Shown in pieces: positions 44,147 through 53,062 of a stretch of DNA of 64,000 nucleotides. The stretch's first letter is position 1; the number at the start of each line of letters is the position of its first letter. This DNA comes from Salinimonas chungwhensis DSM 16280 (GTDB lineage Bacteria > Pseudomonadota > Gammaproteobacteria > Enterobacterales > Alteromonadaceae): assembly GCF_000378185.1 (NCBI RefSeq), contig NZ_KB899381.1:120772-184771 (forward strand). The letters are read 5' to 3'. The translations under genes were made by a program, and so were the position numbers. The notes beneath the pieces are model-generated. The model had not been told where the DNA came from. It saw only the letters and a list, made by a program, of their open reading frames with translations, and made no database searches.

Positions 44147-45328
44147 ATGCGTAAACACCTTTCCATTGATGAGTTAGCCCCTGGTATGTTTGTGAGTCAG
44201 GTGATTGAGCAAACCGGTAAAATCCGGGTAAAAACCGGCGGATTAGTCAAAACCCCCCAAGTGATTGCCCAGTTGCGAGACCGTGGTATTTTGAAGGTTG
44301 AGGTGGACTATACCCGTAGCACTGTGCCTGCACCTGCTGAACCTGTAAAGCCCGCCGGGCCTAAGGATAAGGCAAAAGTAGTCTCAGGCCAGCAAGCTAT
44401 TAGCCAGGCTGATACACTTTATCAGCAGGCTGTTTCATTACAAAGCAGCCTGGTCCGCTCGCTCAGTCAGGGGGCCGCTGAGGATTTGCGTGATGCTGAA
44501 ACCTTATCCCAGAGTATTATCGACAGCGTCTTCGACAATCAGGATGCGATTTGCTGTCTGACCCTCATCAAAGACGCAGACGAGTATATTCTTGAGCATG
44601 CCATTAACTGCAGTATTCTTATGGCAGTCTTCGCTGCCAAATTAGGCTTTGACAGAGATACCATTGATAGCGCTTGCCTGGGAACACTGTTGATGGATGT
44701 GGGCATGTCTTTGGTTCCAACGGAACTACGTCAGCAAACCACTCCCCTCTCCAGCGACGACAAAGCTGTGATTGAGTCGCACGTTGATCAGGGCGTAGCG
44801 CTGGTGGAGCAATATCCGGATATCAGCGATCTTGCACTCACTATTGTTGCGCAACATCATGAGCGTGTAGATGGCAGTGGTTATCCGCGTCAGCTTCAGG
44901 GTGAGGCAATTTCCGAGTTTGCCAGGATGGCTGCCATTGTTGACACTTATGATGCCATGGTATCGAACCGGCCTCATCAGCAGTCAGTAGCGCCTGCGGT
45001 GGCGCTTAAACGGTTGACTAAAAATACAGGGCTGGACCAGACCCTGGTCAGTCAGTTCATCAAAATTATCGGTGTTCATCCGGTAGGATCGCTGGTTCAG
45101 CTGACCAGCGGCAAGCTGGGCATTGTAGTTAGTACAAATTCAGCTGACTTACTCAAACCCGTCGTAATGGTGTTTTACAGCGTCAATGGCGGGCATTACA
45201 GTGAGATAAAGAAAATTGATTTATCAGTCTCTAATGATGAAATCGTCAGTGGTGTGCGACCTGGTGATTTTAACATTGACCTGCCAAAATTTTTCCGTGA
45301 CGTGTTTGTGCACCAGATGCCAGGATAG
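44147..45328 (+). CDS. HD-GYP protein with degenerate metal site and DUF3391 N-terminus
   Basis: Protein of 393 residues. Residues 1-60 form a DUF3391-type domain (SIDELAPGMFVSQVIEQTGK, then GGLVKTPQVIAQLRDRGI). An HD-GYP domain follows from about residue 145. The HHERVDGSGYP motif at 237-247 is intact. The usual LHDxGK reads LMDVGM (residues 182-187), replacing the metal-binding histidine with Met183 and the conserved lysine with Met187. The family hydrolyses cyclic di-GMP; here activity may be reduced or lost, leaving a binding role. GAAGGGAGC before the ATG at 44147 sets the start; an open frame runs upstream to 44054. Convergent with gspB. Confidence 0.85.
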   Translation: MRKHLSIDELAPGMFVSQVIEQTGKIRVKTGGLVKTPQVIAQLRDRGILKVEVDYTRSTVPAPAEPVKPAGPKDKAKVVSGQQAISQADTLYQQAVSLQSSLVRSLSQGAAEDLRDAETLSQSIIDSVFDNQDAICCLTLIKDADEYILEHAINCSILMAVFAAKLGFDRDTIDSACLGTLLMDVGMSLVPTELRQQTTPLSSDDKAVIESHVDQGVALVEQYPDISDLALTIVAQHHERVDGSGYPRQLQGEAISEFARMAAIVDTYDAMVSNRPHQQSVAPAVALKRLTKNTGLDQTLVSQFIKIIGVHPVGSLVQLTSGKLGIVVSTNSADLLKPVVMVFYSVNGGHYSEIKKIDLSVSNDEIVSGVRPGDFNIDLPKFFRDVFVHQMPG

Positions 45329-45349
45329 CGCTTACCAATCGGTAAGCGC
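45328..45349. terminator. Hairpin shared by convergent HD-GYP and gspB ends
   Basis: GCGCTTACC (45328-45336) and GGTAAGCGC (45341-45349) with loop AATC. The nine-base perfect stem overlaps the stop codons of both converging genes. No T run on either side, so its terminator strength is uncertain. Confidence 0.5.
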
Positions 45350-46468
45350 AGCCATGGTAAAACGTTCGTCTTCAAATTCCAGTACTACGCGTTGCCCTTC
45401 AATGGCCACAATTTGCACTTTGTCGGCGATCCAGTCTCCCTCTCCCAGCTGCTTGCCATTGACCTTGACCCAACGGTCTGAAGGATTTGACGCATACATA
45501 TGAGCACTGAATTTCATGGTCGGCAACCGGGTCAGCATTCTGACCGGTAACTGGTCCACCCGCTGCAGGCTCTGACTGACCGTCACTCGGGTTTCGGGCT
45601 GGCGCTGAGCTTCCTCATCGCTATTATTATCTAATTCTTCAATGGCCCTGTTAAATTTTTCCAGCAGCGCCTGAGATACCTGACTATCACTGGGAACTTC
45701 AGGCTGATTCAATACTTCGCCTGCGTAAGTACTCTCAGATTCATCACCGGGTCTCTCCGTATCCTGCGCGGGCGCTGAAGCTGCTGTATCAGGCTCAGAC
45801 AAGTCAGCCTGCGGGCTGGTCTGATTTTGCTGAGCGGTGATATCTTCAGCATCCCGGCCCACCTCGGTTTGCGTCTGCTCAGTCTGAGCGGGATTCTGTG
45901 CAGCGGGCTCAGTGCTTGAAACAGCATTCTCATCACGCTCATCACTTACCGTCTTCCCGGCATTTGCTGATTCCCCTGCAGAGTTTTCAGCTGCAGGTAT
46001 CTGGCTCACCGGTGCAGACTGGACCGGCGGGGACTGCATTAGTCGTGGCCACCACACATGTGCGGTGCCGCCGGCAAACCCCAGCAGCAAACCTAGCATA
46101 GCGAGCACAACGTAAGCGCCAGCTGATTTTCCGATGCGATGCCAGGCGGGCGGAAGGCCTTGCACGGTAGGGAGAAACAGACTGCGATTAAACTGCTCTG
46201 ACAGACCCGCATCGATACCACTGCGCTTATCATGGTCGCCGCGTAACAGTTGCTGAGTCTGAGTTCGGTGTTGCAGACGAGCGTCTATTTCGACAGTCTG
46301 ATGCGGGTCAATTTCAACTTCCTGAACCCCCATTTCGGCCAGCCCCTGTACCATCGCCTGACTAGAAACCAAACCAGATTTACGAATACTAACCGGCCCG
46401 TTTTGCTGTGTAATGCGCGTAATGACCATACCCGGGCGTAGCGCCTCGATACTGACTCGCTCAGACAT
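45332..46468 (-). CDS. gspB: GspB-type secretion assembly protein with DUF3391-like N-terminus
   Basis: Protein of 378 residues. Residues 1-55 (SIEALRPGMVITRITQQNGP, then SGLVSSQAMVQGLAEMGV) resemble the N-terminal domain of the neighbouring HD-GYP protein. One membrane helix lies near residues 125-145, then a Pro/Ala/Glu/Gln-rich periplasmic linker of ~150 residues. The C-terminal GspB domain (KVNGKQLGEGDWI, then VVLEFEDERFTM) matches ExeB/GspB, which with GspA helps insert the type II secretin. The ATG at 46468 overlaps gspA by eight bases; a frame open to 46615 lies inside gspA. Confidence 0.82.
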   Translation of the reverse strand: MSERVSIEALRPGMVITRITQQNGPVSIRKSGLVSSQAMVQGLAEMGVQEVEIDPHQTVEIDARLQHRTQTQQLLRGDHDKRSGIDAGLSEQFNRSLFLPTVQGLPPAWHRIGKSAGAYVVLAMLGLLLGFAGGTAHVWWPRLMQSPPVQSAPVSQIPAAENSAGESANAGKTVSDERDENAVSSTEPAAQNPAQTEQTQTEVGRDAEDITAQQNQTSPQADLSEPDTAASAPAQDTERPGDESESTYAGEVLNQPEVPSDSQVSQALLEKFNRAIEELDNNSDEEAQRQPETRVTVSQSLQRVDQLPVRMLTRLPTMKFSAHMYASNPSDRWVKVNGKQLGEGDWIADKVQIVAIEGQRVVLEFEDERFTMAALTDW

Positions 46469-47372
46469 ACCATCTCCCAAGCGCAAAGCCCAGCGCCACT
46501 GAGATAATAACAACCATGCCCATCCAGAGTTTTTGCTGACCCTGCAGGCGCTGAGCCACCACATCTTCGCCCAGAATCTGTTCTGCCGCAGCCAGCAAAA
46601 CAGATTTTCTGACAATGGCGTGTTGCTTGGTGAATGAGAGAGTTAGGGCCCGGTCAGCTATAAGATTAATGACCCGTGGGATACCCGCTGTTATCCGGTA
46701 TACCGTGCGCACGGCAGCCGGACTGAAAATACTAATATCCCCGTGCGCGACATTAAGCCGGTGCGACATGTACGCGCCCACCTCGGGCGCAGTGAGCGGC
46801 AACAGATGATAACGAGCGGTAATGCGCTGCGCCAGTTGTCGCAGTTCATTGCGCTTAAGCAGTTGTTGCAATTCGGGCTGGCCGATAAGCACCACTTTCA
46901 GCAGCTTTTCGCGATTGGTTTCAAGATTGGTCAGCAATCGTAGCTGCTCAAGTACTTCGGGCATCAGATGCTGCGCTTCATCAATAAGCAGCACGGTGTT
47001 CATGCCTGACTGATGGTTTCTGGCCAGGCGACTGAGGATCTTATCGGTAAAGTATTTCAGGCTGGCTTTATCCGGATCATAACTGATCCCCAATTCATCA
47101 CAGACCGTGGCAAGCAGCTCAATGGCCGATAATGTCGGGTTCAGGATCATGGCCACCTGCGTATTGTCGGGCAACTGTTGAAGCAATTTACGGGACACCG
47201 TTGTTTTGCCTGTCCCTACTTCTCCGGTGAGCATGACAAAGCCACCACTTTCCCGCAGACCGAATGTCAGATGCGCAAGCGCCTCCTTATGCCGGGGGCT
47301 CATATACAAATAATCAGGGTTCGGCGCGATAGAAAACGGATTGTCGTTCAAACCGAAATAGTTAAGATACAT
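46461..47372 (-). CDS. gspA: ExeA/GspA-type AAA ATPase
   Basis: AAA ATPase of 303 residues. NPFSIAPNPDYLYMSPRHKEA is the ExeA N-terminal signature. Walker A GEVGTGKTT is at residues 50-58 and Walker B is VLLIDEAQHL. The C-terminal helix (LWMGMVVIISVALGFALG) anchors it in the inner membrane. It is the short form: the peptidoglycan-binding extension of Aeromonas ExeA is missing, as the protein ends just after the helix. Start taken at ATG 47372 (MYLNYFGLND). Operon with gspB; the type II secretion core genes are not in the window. Confidence 0.88.
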   Translation of the reverse strand: MYLNYFGLNDNPFSIAPNPDYLYMSPRHKEALAHLTFGLRESGGFVMLTGEVGTGKTTVSRKLLQQLPDNTQVAMILNPTLSAIELLATVCDELGISYDPDKASLKYFTDKILSRLARNHQSGMNTVLLIDEAQHLMPEVLEQLRLLTNLETNREKLLKVVLIGQPELQQLLKRNELRQLAQRITARYHLLPLTAPEVGAYMSHRLNVAHGDISIFSPAAVRTVYRITAGIPRVINLIADRALTLSFTKQHAIVRKSVLLAAAEQILGEDVVAQRLQGQQKLWMGMVVIISVALGFALGRWYV

Positions 47373-47508
47373 TGAAATTCTTATTGGTAACAAGCAACGC
47401 TGATTAAACTAACCAGCGGCTTGCCAGATGTCAAAATCTTCCGCAGTAAAAGCAATTTAATCTTGATTGGGGCATAATGCGGGCATGATTGTTCAGCCAG
47501 GTAACTTC

Positions 47509-48606
47509 ATGAAAATGTACCTTGTAGGCGGCGCGGTGCGGGATGCAATGCTTGAACGGCCAGTCACCGAGCGTGACTGGGTGGTAACCGGAGCAAGCCC
47601 GAAAATGTTGCTTTCCCGGGGGTTCACTCAGGTGGGTAAAGACTTTCCCGTATTTTTGCATCCTGCCACTAAAGAAGAATATGCCCTGGCCCGGCTGGAA
47701 CGCAAATCAGGCCAGGGCTATACCGGCTTTACCTGTGATGCCGGGCCTACTGTCACGCTGGAAGAAGATTTACAGCGGCGTGACCTGACGGTCAATGCGA
47801 TGGCTCAGGATGAAACGGGCAACATTATTGACCCGTTCGGCGGTCGCGCCGATCTTGAAAAGCGCTTACTACGACATGTCTCTGACGCATTTAGCGAAGA
47901 TCCGCTACGGGTGTTGCGGGTGGCGCGATTTGCCGCCCGTTATCATTACCTTGGCTTTCGGATTGCTGATGAGACCATGGCACTGATGCGTGAAATGGCC
48001 CGCTCCGGTATGCTGGCCGAATTAACAGCGCAACGGGTTTGGCAGGAAACCCGACGCGCGCTGATGGAGTCAACGCCGATAGTTTTTTTTATTACGCTGG
48101 AGCAGGCGGAGGCGCTGAATGACTGGTTCTTTCAGCTACGACCATTTAGCAATCATTATCAGCAAGTACTGCAACGAGCCGCTGACCAACAAATGCCGCT
48201 TCAGGTCAGAATTGGCGTACTGGCCAGTTATTTGACTCAGGAGCAGGCGCAGGATCTTTGCACAAAACTCACCTGCCCGAATGATATTGTGTCAATCTGT
48301 CAGTTAGCAGCTGCATTTACCCGACCGCTAATCAATGTCAAAAAGGCCGAAACACTCCTTGACGTATTCAACGCCTGCGATGTCTGGCGTAAACCCGAGC
48401 GATTTGCCACGCTGCTGGATATCTGTCAGTTGCGCGCAGAAACTGAAGGGCGAGTCTGGTCGCGTCTGAAAATCGCAGGAGCCCTTGACGCCGCCCGGAG
48501 TGTGGATGTCCAGGCGATTATCGCACAGGGTCATAAAGGTCCGGCTATCAAGTCAGCGCTTAATGATGCAAGACAACAGGCTATTCAGGAAAAGGGCGTT
48601 TTTTAG
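47509..48606 (+). CDS. cca: CCA tRNA nucleotidyltransferase
   Basis: Adds or repairs the CCA end of tRNA; 365 residues. MKMYLVGGAVRDAML at the N-terminus holds the class II GGxVRD loop, ERDWVV the catalytic carboxylates, and RRDLTVNAMAQ and EDPLRVLRVARFAARY the following family motifs. The C-terminal HD phosphohydrolase domain found in E. coli Cca is not visible: no HD pair, and the protein is ~50 residues shorter. AGG eight bases before the ATG at 47509 supports this start. Divergent from gspA. Confidence 0.93.
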   Translation: MKMYLVGGAVRDAMLERPVTERDWVVTGASPKMLLSRGFTQVGKDFPVFLHPATKEEYALARLERKSGQGYTGFTCDAGPTVTLEEDLQRRDLTVNAMAQDETGNIIDPFGGRADLEKRLLRHVSDAFSEDPLRVLRVARFAARYHYLGFRIADETMALMREMARSGMLAELTAQRVWQETRRALMESTPIVFFITLEQAEALNDWFFQLRPFSNHYQQVLQRAADQQMPLQVRIGVLASYLTQEQAQDLCTKLTCPNDIVSICQLAAAFTRPLINVKKAETLLDVFNACDVWRKPERFATLLDICQLRAETEGRVWSRLKIAGALDAARSVDVQAIIAQGHKGPAIKSALNDARQQAIQEKGVF

Positions 48607-48677
48607 GGGCTGGAATATTATTGCCTGCCGCGATGCCATGCTACAATACCAGCATTCATGCCGATCAGAACTCTTCT

Positions 48678-49892
48678 ATGACATTTCAGGACTTAGAGCT
48701 TGATGATGCCCTTTGTCACGCAGTAGCTGACATGGGCTTTTCAACCCCAACTTCCATCCAGTCTCTGGTAATCCCAGAGGCGATGAATGGTAAAGACATT
48801 CTTGCCAGCGCACCAACCGGCACGGGCAAGACCGCAGCGTTTTTATTGCCCGCGTGTCAGTTCATGCTGGATTATCCGCGTGCCGAACCCGGAGCTACCC
48901 GAATTCTGGTTTTGACACCTACCCGGGAACTGGCCATTCAGGTGTATGAACAGGCCAAAGCAATTACTGCTCACACTGACTTGGTGTGTGGTGTAATTAC
49001 CGGCGGTATCAATTATGGCACCGATAAAGAAACACTCAGCCAGAACCTCGATATCCTGGTGGCTACACCGGGCCGGCTGTTTGAGCATATTGAAAAAGAA
49101 ACTGCTGACTGTCGCGACATTGAATGTCTGATACTGGATGAAGCAGATCGAATGCTGGATATGGGGTTTGGCAGTATCGTTAATCAAATCGCCGGCGAAG
49201 CGCGCTGGCGTAAGCAAAACATGCTGTTCTCTGCCACGTTGTCAGGTAAAGGCGTCAGAGAGTTTGCCACTAACCTGCTTACGCTGCCGTCAGTTCTTGA
49301 GGCGCATCCTTCGCGTAAGGAGAAAGCGAAAATACACCAGTGGTACCACCTGGCAGACGATCTGGCCCACAAGCAGGCCCTGCTGGTCCATATTCTGAAG
49401 AACGATATCAGCAATGCCATCGTATTTGTAAAAACCAGAGACAGGTTGCAGGCTCTGAAAGATTTCTTAGCCGCACAGGGTATTATGGTGTGCTGGTTAC
49501 AGGGGGAAATGCCTCAGGATAAACGCAATGCAGCTCTGACCCGCTTTAAAAGCGGTGAGGTGTCGGTGTTGCTAGCTACCGATGTGGCCGCCCGGGGTAT
49601 CGATGTACCCAATGTCTCCCATGTCATCAACTACGATATGCCGCGCAAAGCTGATATTTATGTTCACCGCATTGGACGTACAGGTCGGGCTGGCGCAAAA
49701 GGCACCGCGATTTCACTGGTTGAAGCGCACGATATTGAAATGGTAGCTAAGGCGGCACGTTTTAGCGGTGAGCCAATGAAAGCCCGGGTAATAGACGGCT
49801 TACGGCCCAAACACAAGACACCGAAGCCGCCGACGAAGAAAAAGAAAGTGAAGAAAACAGCGACTAAGAAAAAACCTAAAGGCAAAAAATAA
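48678..49892 (+). CDS. srmB: DEAD-box RNA helicase SrmB
   Basis: ATP-dependent RNA helicase of 404 residues acting in large ribosomal subunit assembly. TFQDLELDDALCHAVADMGF is the SrmB N-terminus. Helicase motifs in order are APTGTGKTAAF, PTRELA, LDEADRMLDMG, SATLSG and HRIGRTGRAG. The tail after residue ~380 is a lysine-rich run ending KKKPKGKK, likely contacting rRNA; E. coli SrmB has a longer, arginine-rich tail. The ATG at 48678 gives the family N-terminus; the frame upstream to 48621 has no support. Confidence 0.92.
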   Translation: MTFQDLELDDALCHAVADMGFSTPTSIQSLVIPEAMNGKDILASAPTGTGKTAAFLLPACQFMLDYPRAEPGATRILVLTPTRELAIQVYEQAKAITAHTDLVCGVITGGINYGTDKETLSQNLDILVATPGRLFEHIEKETADCRDIECLILDEADRMLDMGFGSIVNQIAGEARWRKQNMLFSATLSGKGVREFATNLLTLPSVLEAHPSRKEKAKIHQWYHLADDLAHKQALLVHILKNDISNAIVFVKTRDRLQALKDFLAAQGIMVCWLQGEMPQDKRNAALTRFKSGEVSVLLATDVAARGIDVPNVSHVINYDMPRKADIYVHRIGRTGRAGAKGTAISLVEAHDIEMVAKAARFSGEPMKARVIDGLRPKHKTPKPPTKKKKVKKTATKKKPKGKK

Positions 49893-49905
49893 CAGCGAGA
49901 ATACC

Positions 49906-50508
49906 ATGTCCTTTCCTGAAAAAATTGTTCTTGCCTCTGGCAATAGCGGAAAAGTAAAAGAATTCAGTAAACTCTTTGCAGAGTACCAGGTGAAGGTTGT
50001 TCCACAACAAGAGCTCGGCGTCTCTGATGTTGCGGAAACTGGTACAACGTTTGTTGAAAATGCCATTATCAAGGCCCGCCACGCAGCCCGGGAAACTGGG
50101 TTGCCAGCAATTGCTGATGACTCCGGACTGGTAGTCAATGCACTGGGCGGGGCCCCCGGAATTTATTCGGCCCGGTTCGCCGGCGAGGGTGCCAGCGATA
50201 CGCAAAATATCGAGTTACTGCTGTCGCGTTTGCATAGTGAAGCTGATCGTCGTGCCCACTTTATGTGTACACTGGTATTTATGCGCCATGCTGACGACCC
50301 GGTTCCGCTTATCAGCCAGGGCCACTGGCACGGGCTGATCAGGCAGCAGGTTTCCGGCCATGGCGGGTTTGGTTATGATCCTGTCTTTTATGTGCCTTCC
50401 CATGAATGTACTGCGGCAGAATTGGATAGCCAGACCAAAAACAGTATCAGTCATCGCGGTCAGGCCATGACGGTTCTGATTCAGCAAATGAGGCAAACTT
50501 TTGCGTAA
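49906..50508 (+). CDS. rdgB: XTP/dITP pyrophosphatase
   Basis: House-cleaning nucleotide pyrophosphatase of 200 residues that removes dITP, dXTP and ITP. KIVLASGNSGKVKEF at the N-terminus, TFVENAIIKARHAA, ADDSGLVVNALGGAPGIYSARF and GFGYDPVF are Ham1/RdgB hallmarks. Thirteen bases after srmB, and overlaps hemW by eight bases; rdgB-hemW-yggN order matches E. coli. Confidence 0.96.
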   Translation: MSFPEKIVLASGNSGKVKEFSKLFAEYQVKVVPQQELGVSDVAETGTTFVENAIIKARHAARETGLPAIADDSGLVVNALGGAPGIYSARFAGEGASDTQNIELLLSRLHSEADRRAHFMCTLVFMRHADDPVPLISQGHWHGLIRQQVSGHGGFGYDPVFYVPSHECTAAELDSQTKNSISHRGQAMTVLIQQMRQTFA

Positions 50509-51640
50509 TCCGCCCCTGAGCCTCTACATACATATTCCCTGGTGCGTACAGAAATGCCCTTACTGCGATTTTAACTCCCACGGCTTAAAAAATGCCTTGC
50601 CAGAAACGGAGTATGTCGCCCATTTGCTGGATGATTTAGCGCTGGATGCTCACCGAGTCGGCGACAGATCAGTGGACACAATTTTTATTGGCGGCGGCAC
50701 CCCAAGTTTGTTTAGCGAAGCCTCGATTGCTGCGCTGTTGGAGGGGGTAAAAGCCAGGGTTAATCTGGCTCCGGATGCAGAAATAACGCTCGAAGCCAAC
50801 CCGGGCACGCTGGAAGCCGGGCGATTTAACGGCTATGTACAGGCTGGTGTCAATCGTATTTCTATTGGTATACAGAGCTTTCAAAAACAACACCTGTCGG
50901 CGCTGGGGCGCATCCACAACAGCGATCAGGCTATGTCTGCTATCGCGCAGGCCCACCAGGCCGGACTGAAAAGCTTCAATGTGGACCTGATGCACGGCTT
51001 GCCAGAGCAGTCGCTGGATAATGCCCTAAGCGATCTTAGTCAGGCTATCGCCAGAGAACCTGCCCATTTATCCTGGTATCAGTTGACGATCGAGCCGAAT
51101 ACGCCATTCTACTCCAAGCCACCAGAATTGCCTGGCGATGATTTATTATGGGATATCCAAACCCATGGTCACGGGCTGCTGAAGGCAGCAGGGTTTCATC
51201 AGTATGAGATATCCGGATATAGCAAACCCGGCTTTGAGTGTCAGCATAACCTTAATTACTGGCGCTTTGGTGATTACCTGGGCATCGGCTGTGGCGCCCA
51301 TGGCAAAATAACCGATGCGACTAATCAAAAGATTTATCGCACTGTGAAGGTTAAACATCCCAGGGGCTATATGGAGCTTGCCCGTCCTTACCTGGATCAG
51401 CAAACTGAGGTAGATAACAGCGATCTGGCGTTTGAGTTTTTTATGAATCGTTTTCGTCTGGTGGAGCCCTGCCCGAAACAGGATTTTACCGATTTCACCG
51501 GCACCACGCTTAGCGAAGCGCAGCACAGCAGTCTTGAAAAAGCTGAAAGTCAGGGACTATTAAACAGTAATACAACTTGCTGGCAGGTCACCGACAAAGG
51601 CAGGCGCTATCTGAATAGTTTGCTGTCTGCATTTGTTTAG
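50501..51640 (+). CDS. hemW: Haem chaperone HemW (radical-SAM)
   Basis: Radical-SAM family protein of 379 residues. The [4Fe-4S] motif is HIPWCVQKCPYCDFNSH (CX3CX2C), followed by IFIGGGTPSLF and NRISIGIQSFQ. The leading cysteine specific for coproporphyrinogen dehydrogenase HemN is absent, so this is HemW, which binds haem and delivers it to respiratory enzymes. TTG start inside the end of rdgB. Its last four bases overlap the convergent YggN-like gene. Confidence 0.94.
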   Translation: MRNPPLSLYIHIPWCVQKCPYCDFNSHGLKNALPETEYVAHLLDDLALDAHRVGDRSVDTIFIGGGTPSLFSEASIAALLEGVKARVNLAPDAEITLEANPGTLEAGRFNGYVQAGVNRISIGIQSFQKQHLSALGRIHNSDQAMSAIAQAHQAGLKSFNVDLMHGLPEQSLDNALSDLSQAIAREPAHLSWYQLTIEPNTPFYSKPPELPGDDLLWDIQTHGHGLLKAAGFHQYEISGYSKPGFECQHNLNYWRFGDYLGIGCGAHGKITDATNQKIYRTVKVKHPRGYMELARPYLDQQTEVDNSDLAFEFFMNRFRLVEPCPKQDFTDFTGTTLSEAQHSSLEKAESQGLLNSNTTCWQVTDKGRRYLNSLLSAFV

Positions 51641-52452
51641 TCTTTCTGGTCAGAACCATCGGTGGTATCGGTGATGATATTAAAGTCGGCGAAAGCAGGC
51701 ACACTCTGGCGTAGTTTCTCCTCAGTCTGATTAAGCATCTCAAGCTTATTACAAAACCATTGTGCTTTGTTTCGTAACGTCAGCGCTTTGGGGGACATCT
51801 GACCACCCAATCTTGCTCCCACCGCTTCCAAATGGCGGGTAAGCTGCTCTACCCGCTGGCTGTCCACATCATCGCTATCCGGGTTAACGCCACCAATAGC
51901 TGATAATATGCCGCCTACTGTCGTCGAGATAGTCCCATCCAGCTGAGCTTCTATCTCTGCATCGACAAAGTCATCGACACTTTCCAGCGACCCGGGTCCG
52001 ATAAAGTAGTGGTCGCTGGCATGGCGGAATTTTTCTTTAACTCTGTCTTTTACTTTTTCCATCGCCTCATGCAGCCGTTCATAGCTGTCGTGATCGGCGC
52101 CAACCAGGCCCTGGTAGACGTGATCAATGGTATCTACTGCTAAATCAACGCCCTCCGTGGCCAGCACAATCATCTGCGGCACCACATAGTGAAGACCCTG
52201 GGCATATTCTGTAAGCCAGGCTGATTGTTGAGGCGTGAGTTGCTGCCAGCGACCATTGATAAAAAGCTGATTCTGATCATTGATCTGCAGCAACGTGCGG
52301 GATTTCTCCATCACTCTTATCTGTTCGTCATTAACCACCAAACCATAGCTAAAGTCGATATCGCAAGTGAATTCCTCAGCCGCAGCCAGTGGGCTGGCCG
52401 ATATAAAGAATAAGCCCGCAAACGCGGTGTAAAACAGTTTCTGCATCATCAT
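51637..52452 (-). CDS. YggN-like exported protein (DUF2884)
   Basis: Protein of 271 residues with a signal peptide cleaved after about PLAAA (residue ~24). The mature part is polar, with one charged helical segment (DSYERLHEAMEKVKDRVKEKF). Layout and neighbourhood next to hemW match E. coli YggN, the DUF2884 family, a periplasmic protein of unknown role. The first of three consecutive ATG codons at 52452 is used; the frame extends to 52593 but would bury the signal peptide. Convergent overlap with hemW by four bases. Confidence 0.78.
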   Translation of the reverse strand: MMMQKLFYTAFAGLFFISASPLAAAEEFTCDIDFSYGLVVNDEQIRVMEKSRTLLQINDQNQLFINGRWQQLTPQQSAWLTEYAQGLHYVVPQMIVLATEGVDLAVDTIDHVYQGLVGADHDSYERLHEAMEKVKDRVKEKFRHASDHYFIGPGSLESVDDFVDAEIEAQLDGTISTTVGGILSAIGGVNPDSDDVDSQRVEQLTRHLEAVGARLGGQMSPKALTLRNKAQWFCNKLEMLNQTEEKLRQSVPAFADFNIITDTTDGSDQKD

Positions 52453-52552
52453 CACTAATATTCTGGACGGCAGAACTATAAATAAAAAGGTAAGTTGAGT
52501 CCAACCTGCATAAATACAGGCTGAACTTAACAGGCCATGATAAGACGGGCGA

Positions 52553-53062
52553 TTATGACCCTCTGTAACTACGCACAAGGCGCAGATAAACAAAGCGCGC
52601 TTTGCGTTTCACTGAATGACTGGAGTTAAAAAACGCAACTACCCATGCGCTATCGGGATCGCTGACGGAAGGTGTAGAAGTCCAGAAATCATCCTCCGGG
52701 GTAGCCGGAAAAACAGTTTCATTGATAGCCGGCCGCACACACTGCCTCTCAGTTACCGACGCCAGCTCTTTAATATTGGGAACCCGCCAGCCTTGTTGGT
52801 CACGATCATCCTCGCGTTGTGCAGCCTGTAACGCCTCTTTCCATGACATTGGTGTGGCCTGGCCGGTACAAGTCGTGCCATCCCAGGTTTGGCCCTGAGC
52901 ACAGCGCTTCCACACAAGATTGGTCTGCTGATCCCACATCTCGTCAGCGCCAACTTCGACAAAATCGTCCGTTGGCGTGGATTCGGGGGCTTCAGAAAGA
53001 CAAATTTGCGCCATGACAGTCGGGCTCAATATAATTGCGCAAACAAATAATAAATGTTTCAT
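52553..53062 (-). CDS. Exported DUF1566 (Lcl C-terminal domain) protein
   Basis: Protein of 169 residues: signal peptide ending VMAQI (residue ~20), then a DUF1566 domain with QTNLVWKRCAQGQTWDGTTC near residue 47, MSWKEALQAAQ, WRVPNIKELASV and FWTSTPS. The ends KARFVYLRLVRS fit the conserved strand. Four or five cysteines after the signal probably form disulfides. It starts within the stop of the larger DUF1566 lipoprotein gene (TAATG), so the two are coupled. DUF1566 domains occur in surface adhesin-like and substrate-binding proteins; exact role unknown. Confidence 0.82.
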   Translation of the reverse strand: MKHLLFVCAIILSPTVMAQICLSEAPESTPTDDFVEVGADEMWDQQTNLVWKRCAQGQTWDGTTCTGQATPMSWKEALQAAQREDDRDQQGWRVPNIKELASVTERQCVRPAINETVFPATPEDDFWTSTPSVSDPDSAWVVAFFNSSHSVKRKARFVYLRLVRSYRGS

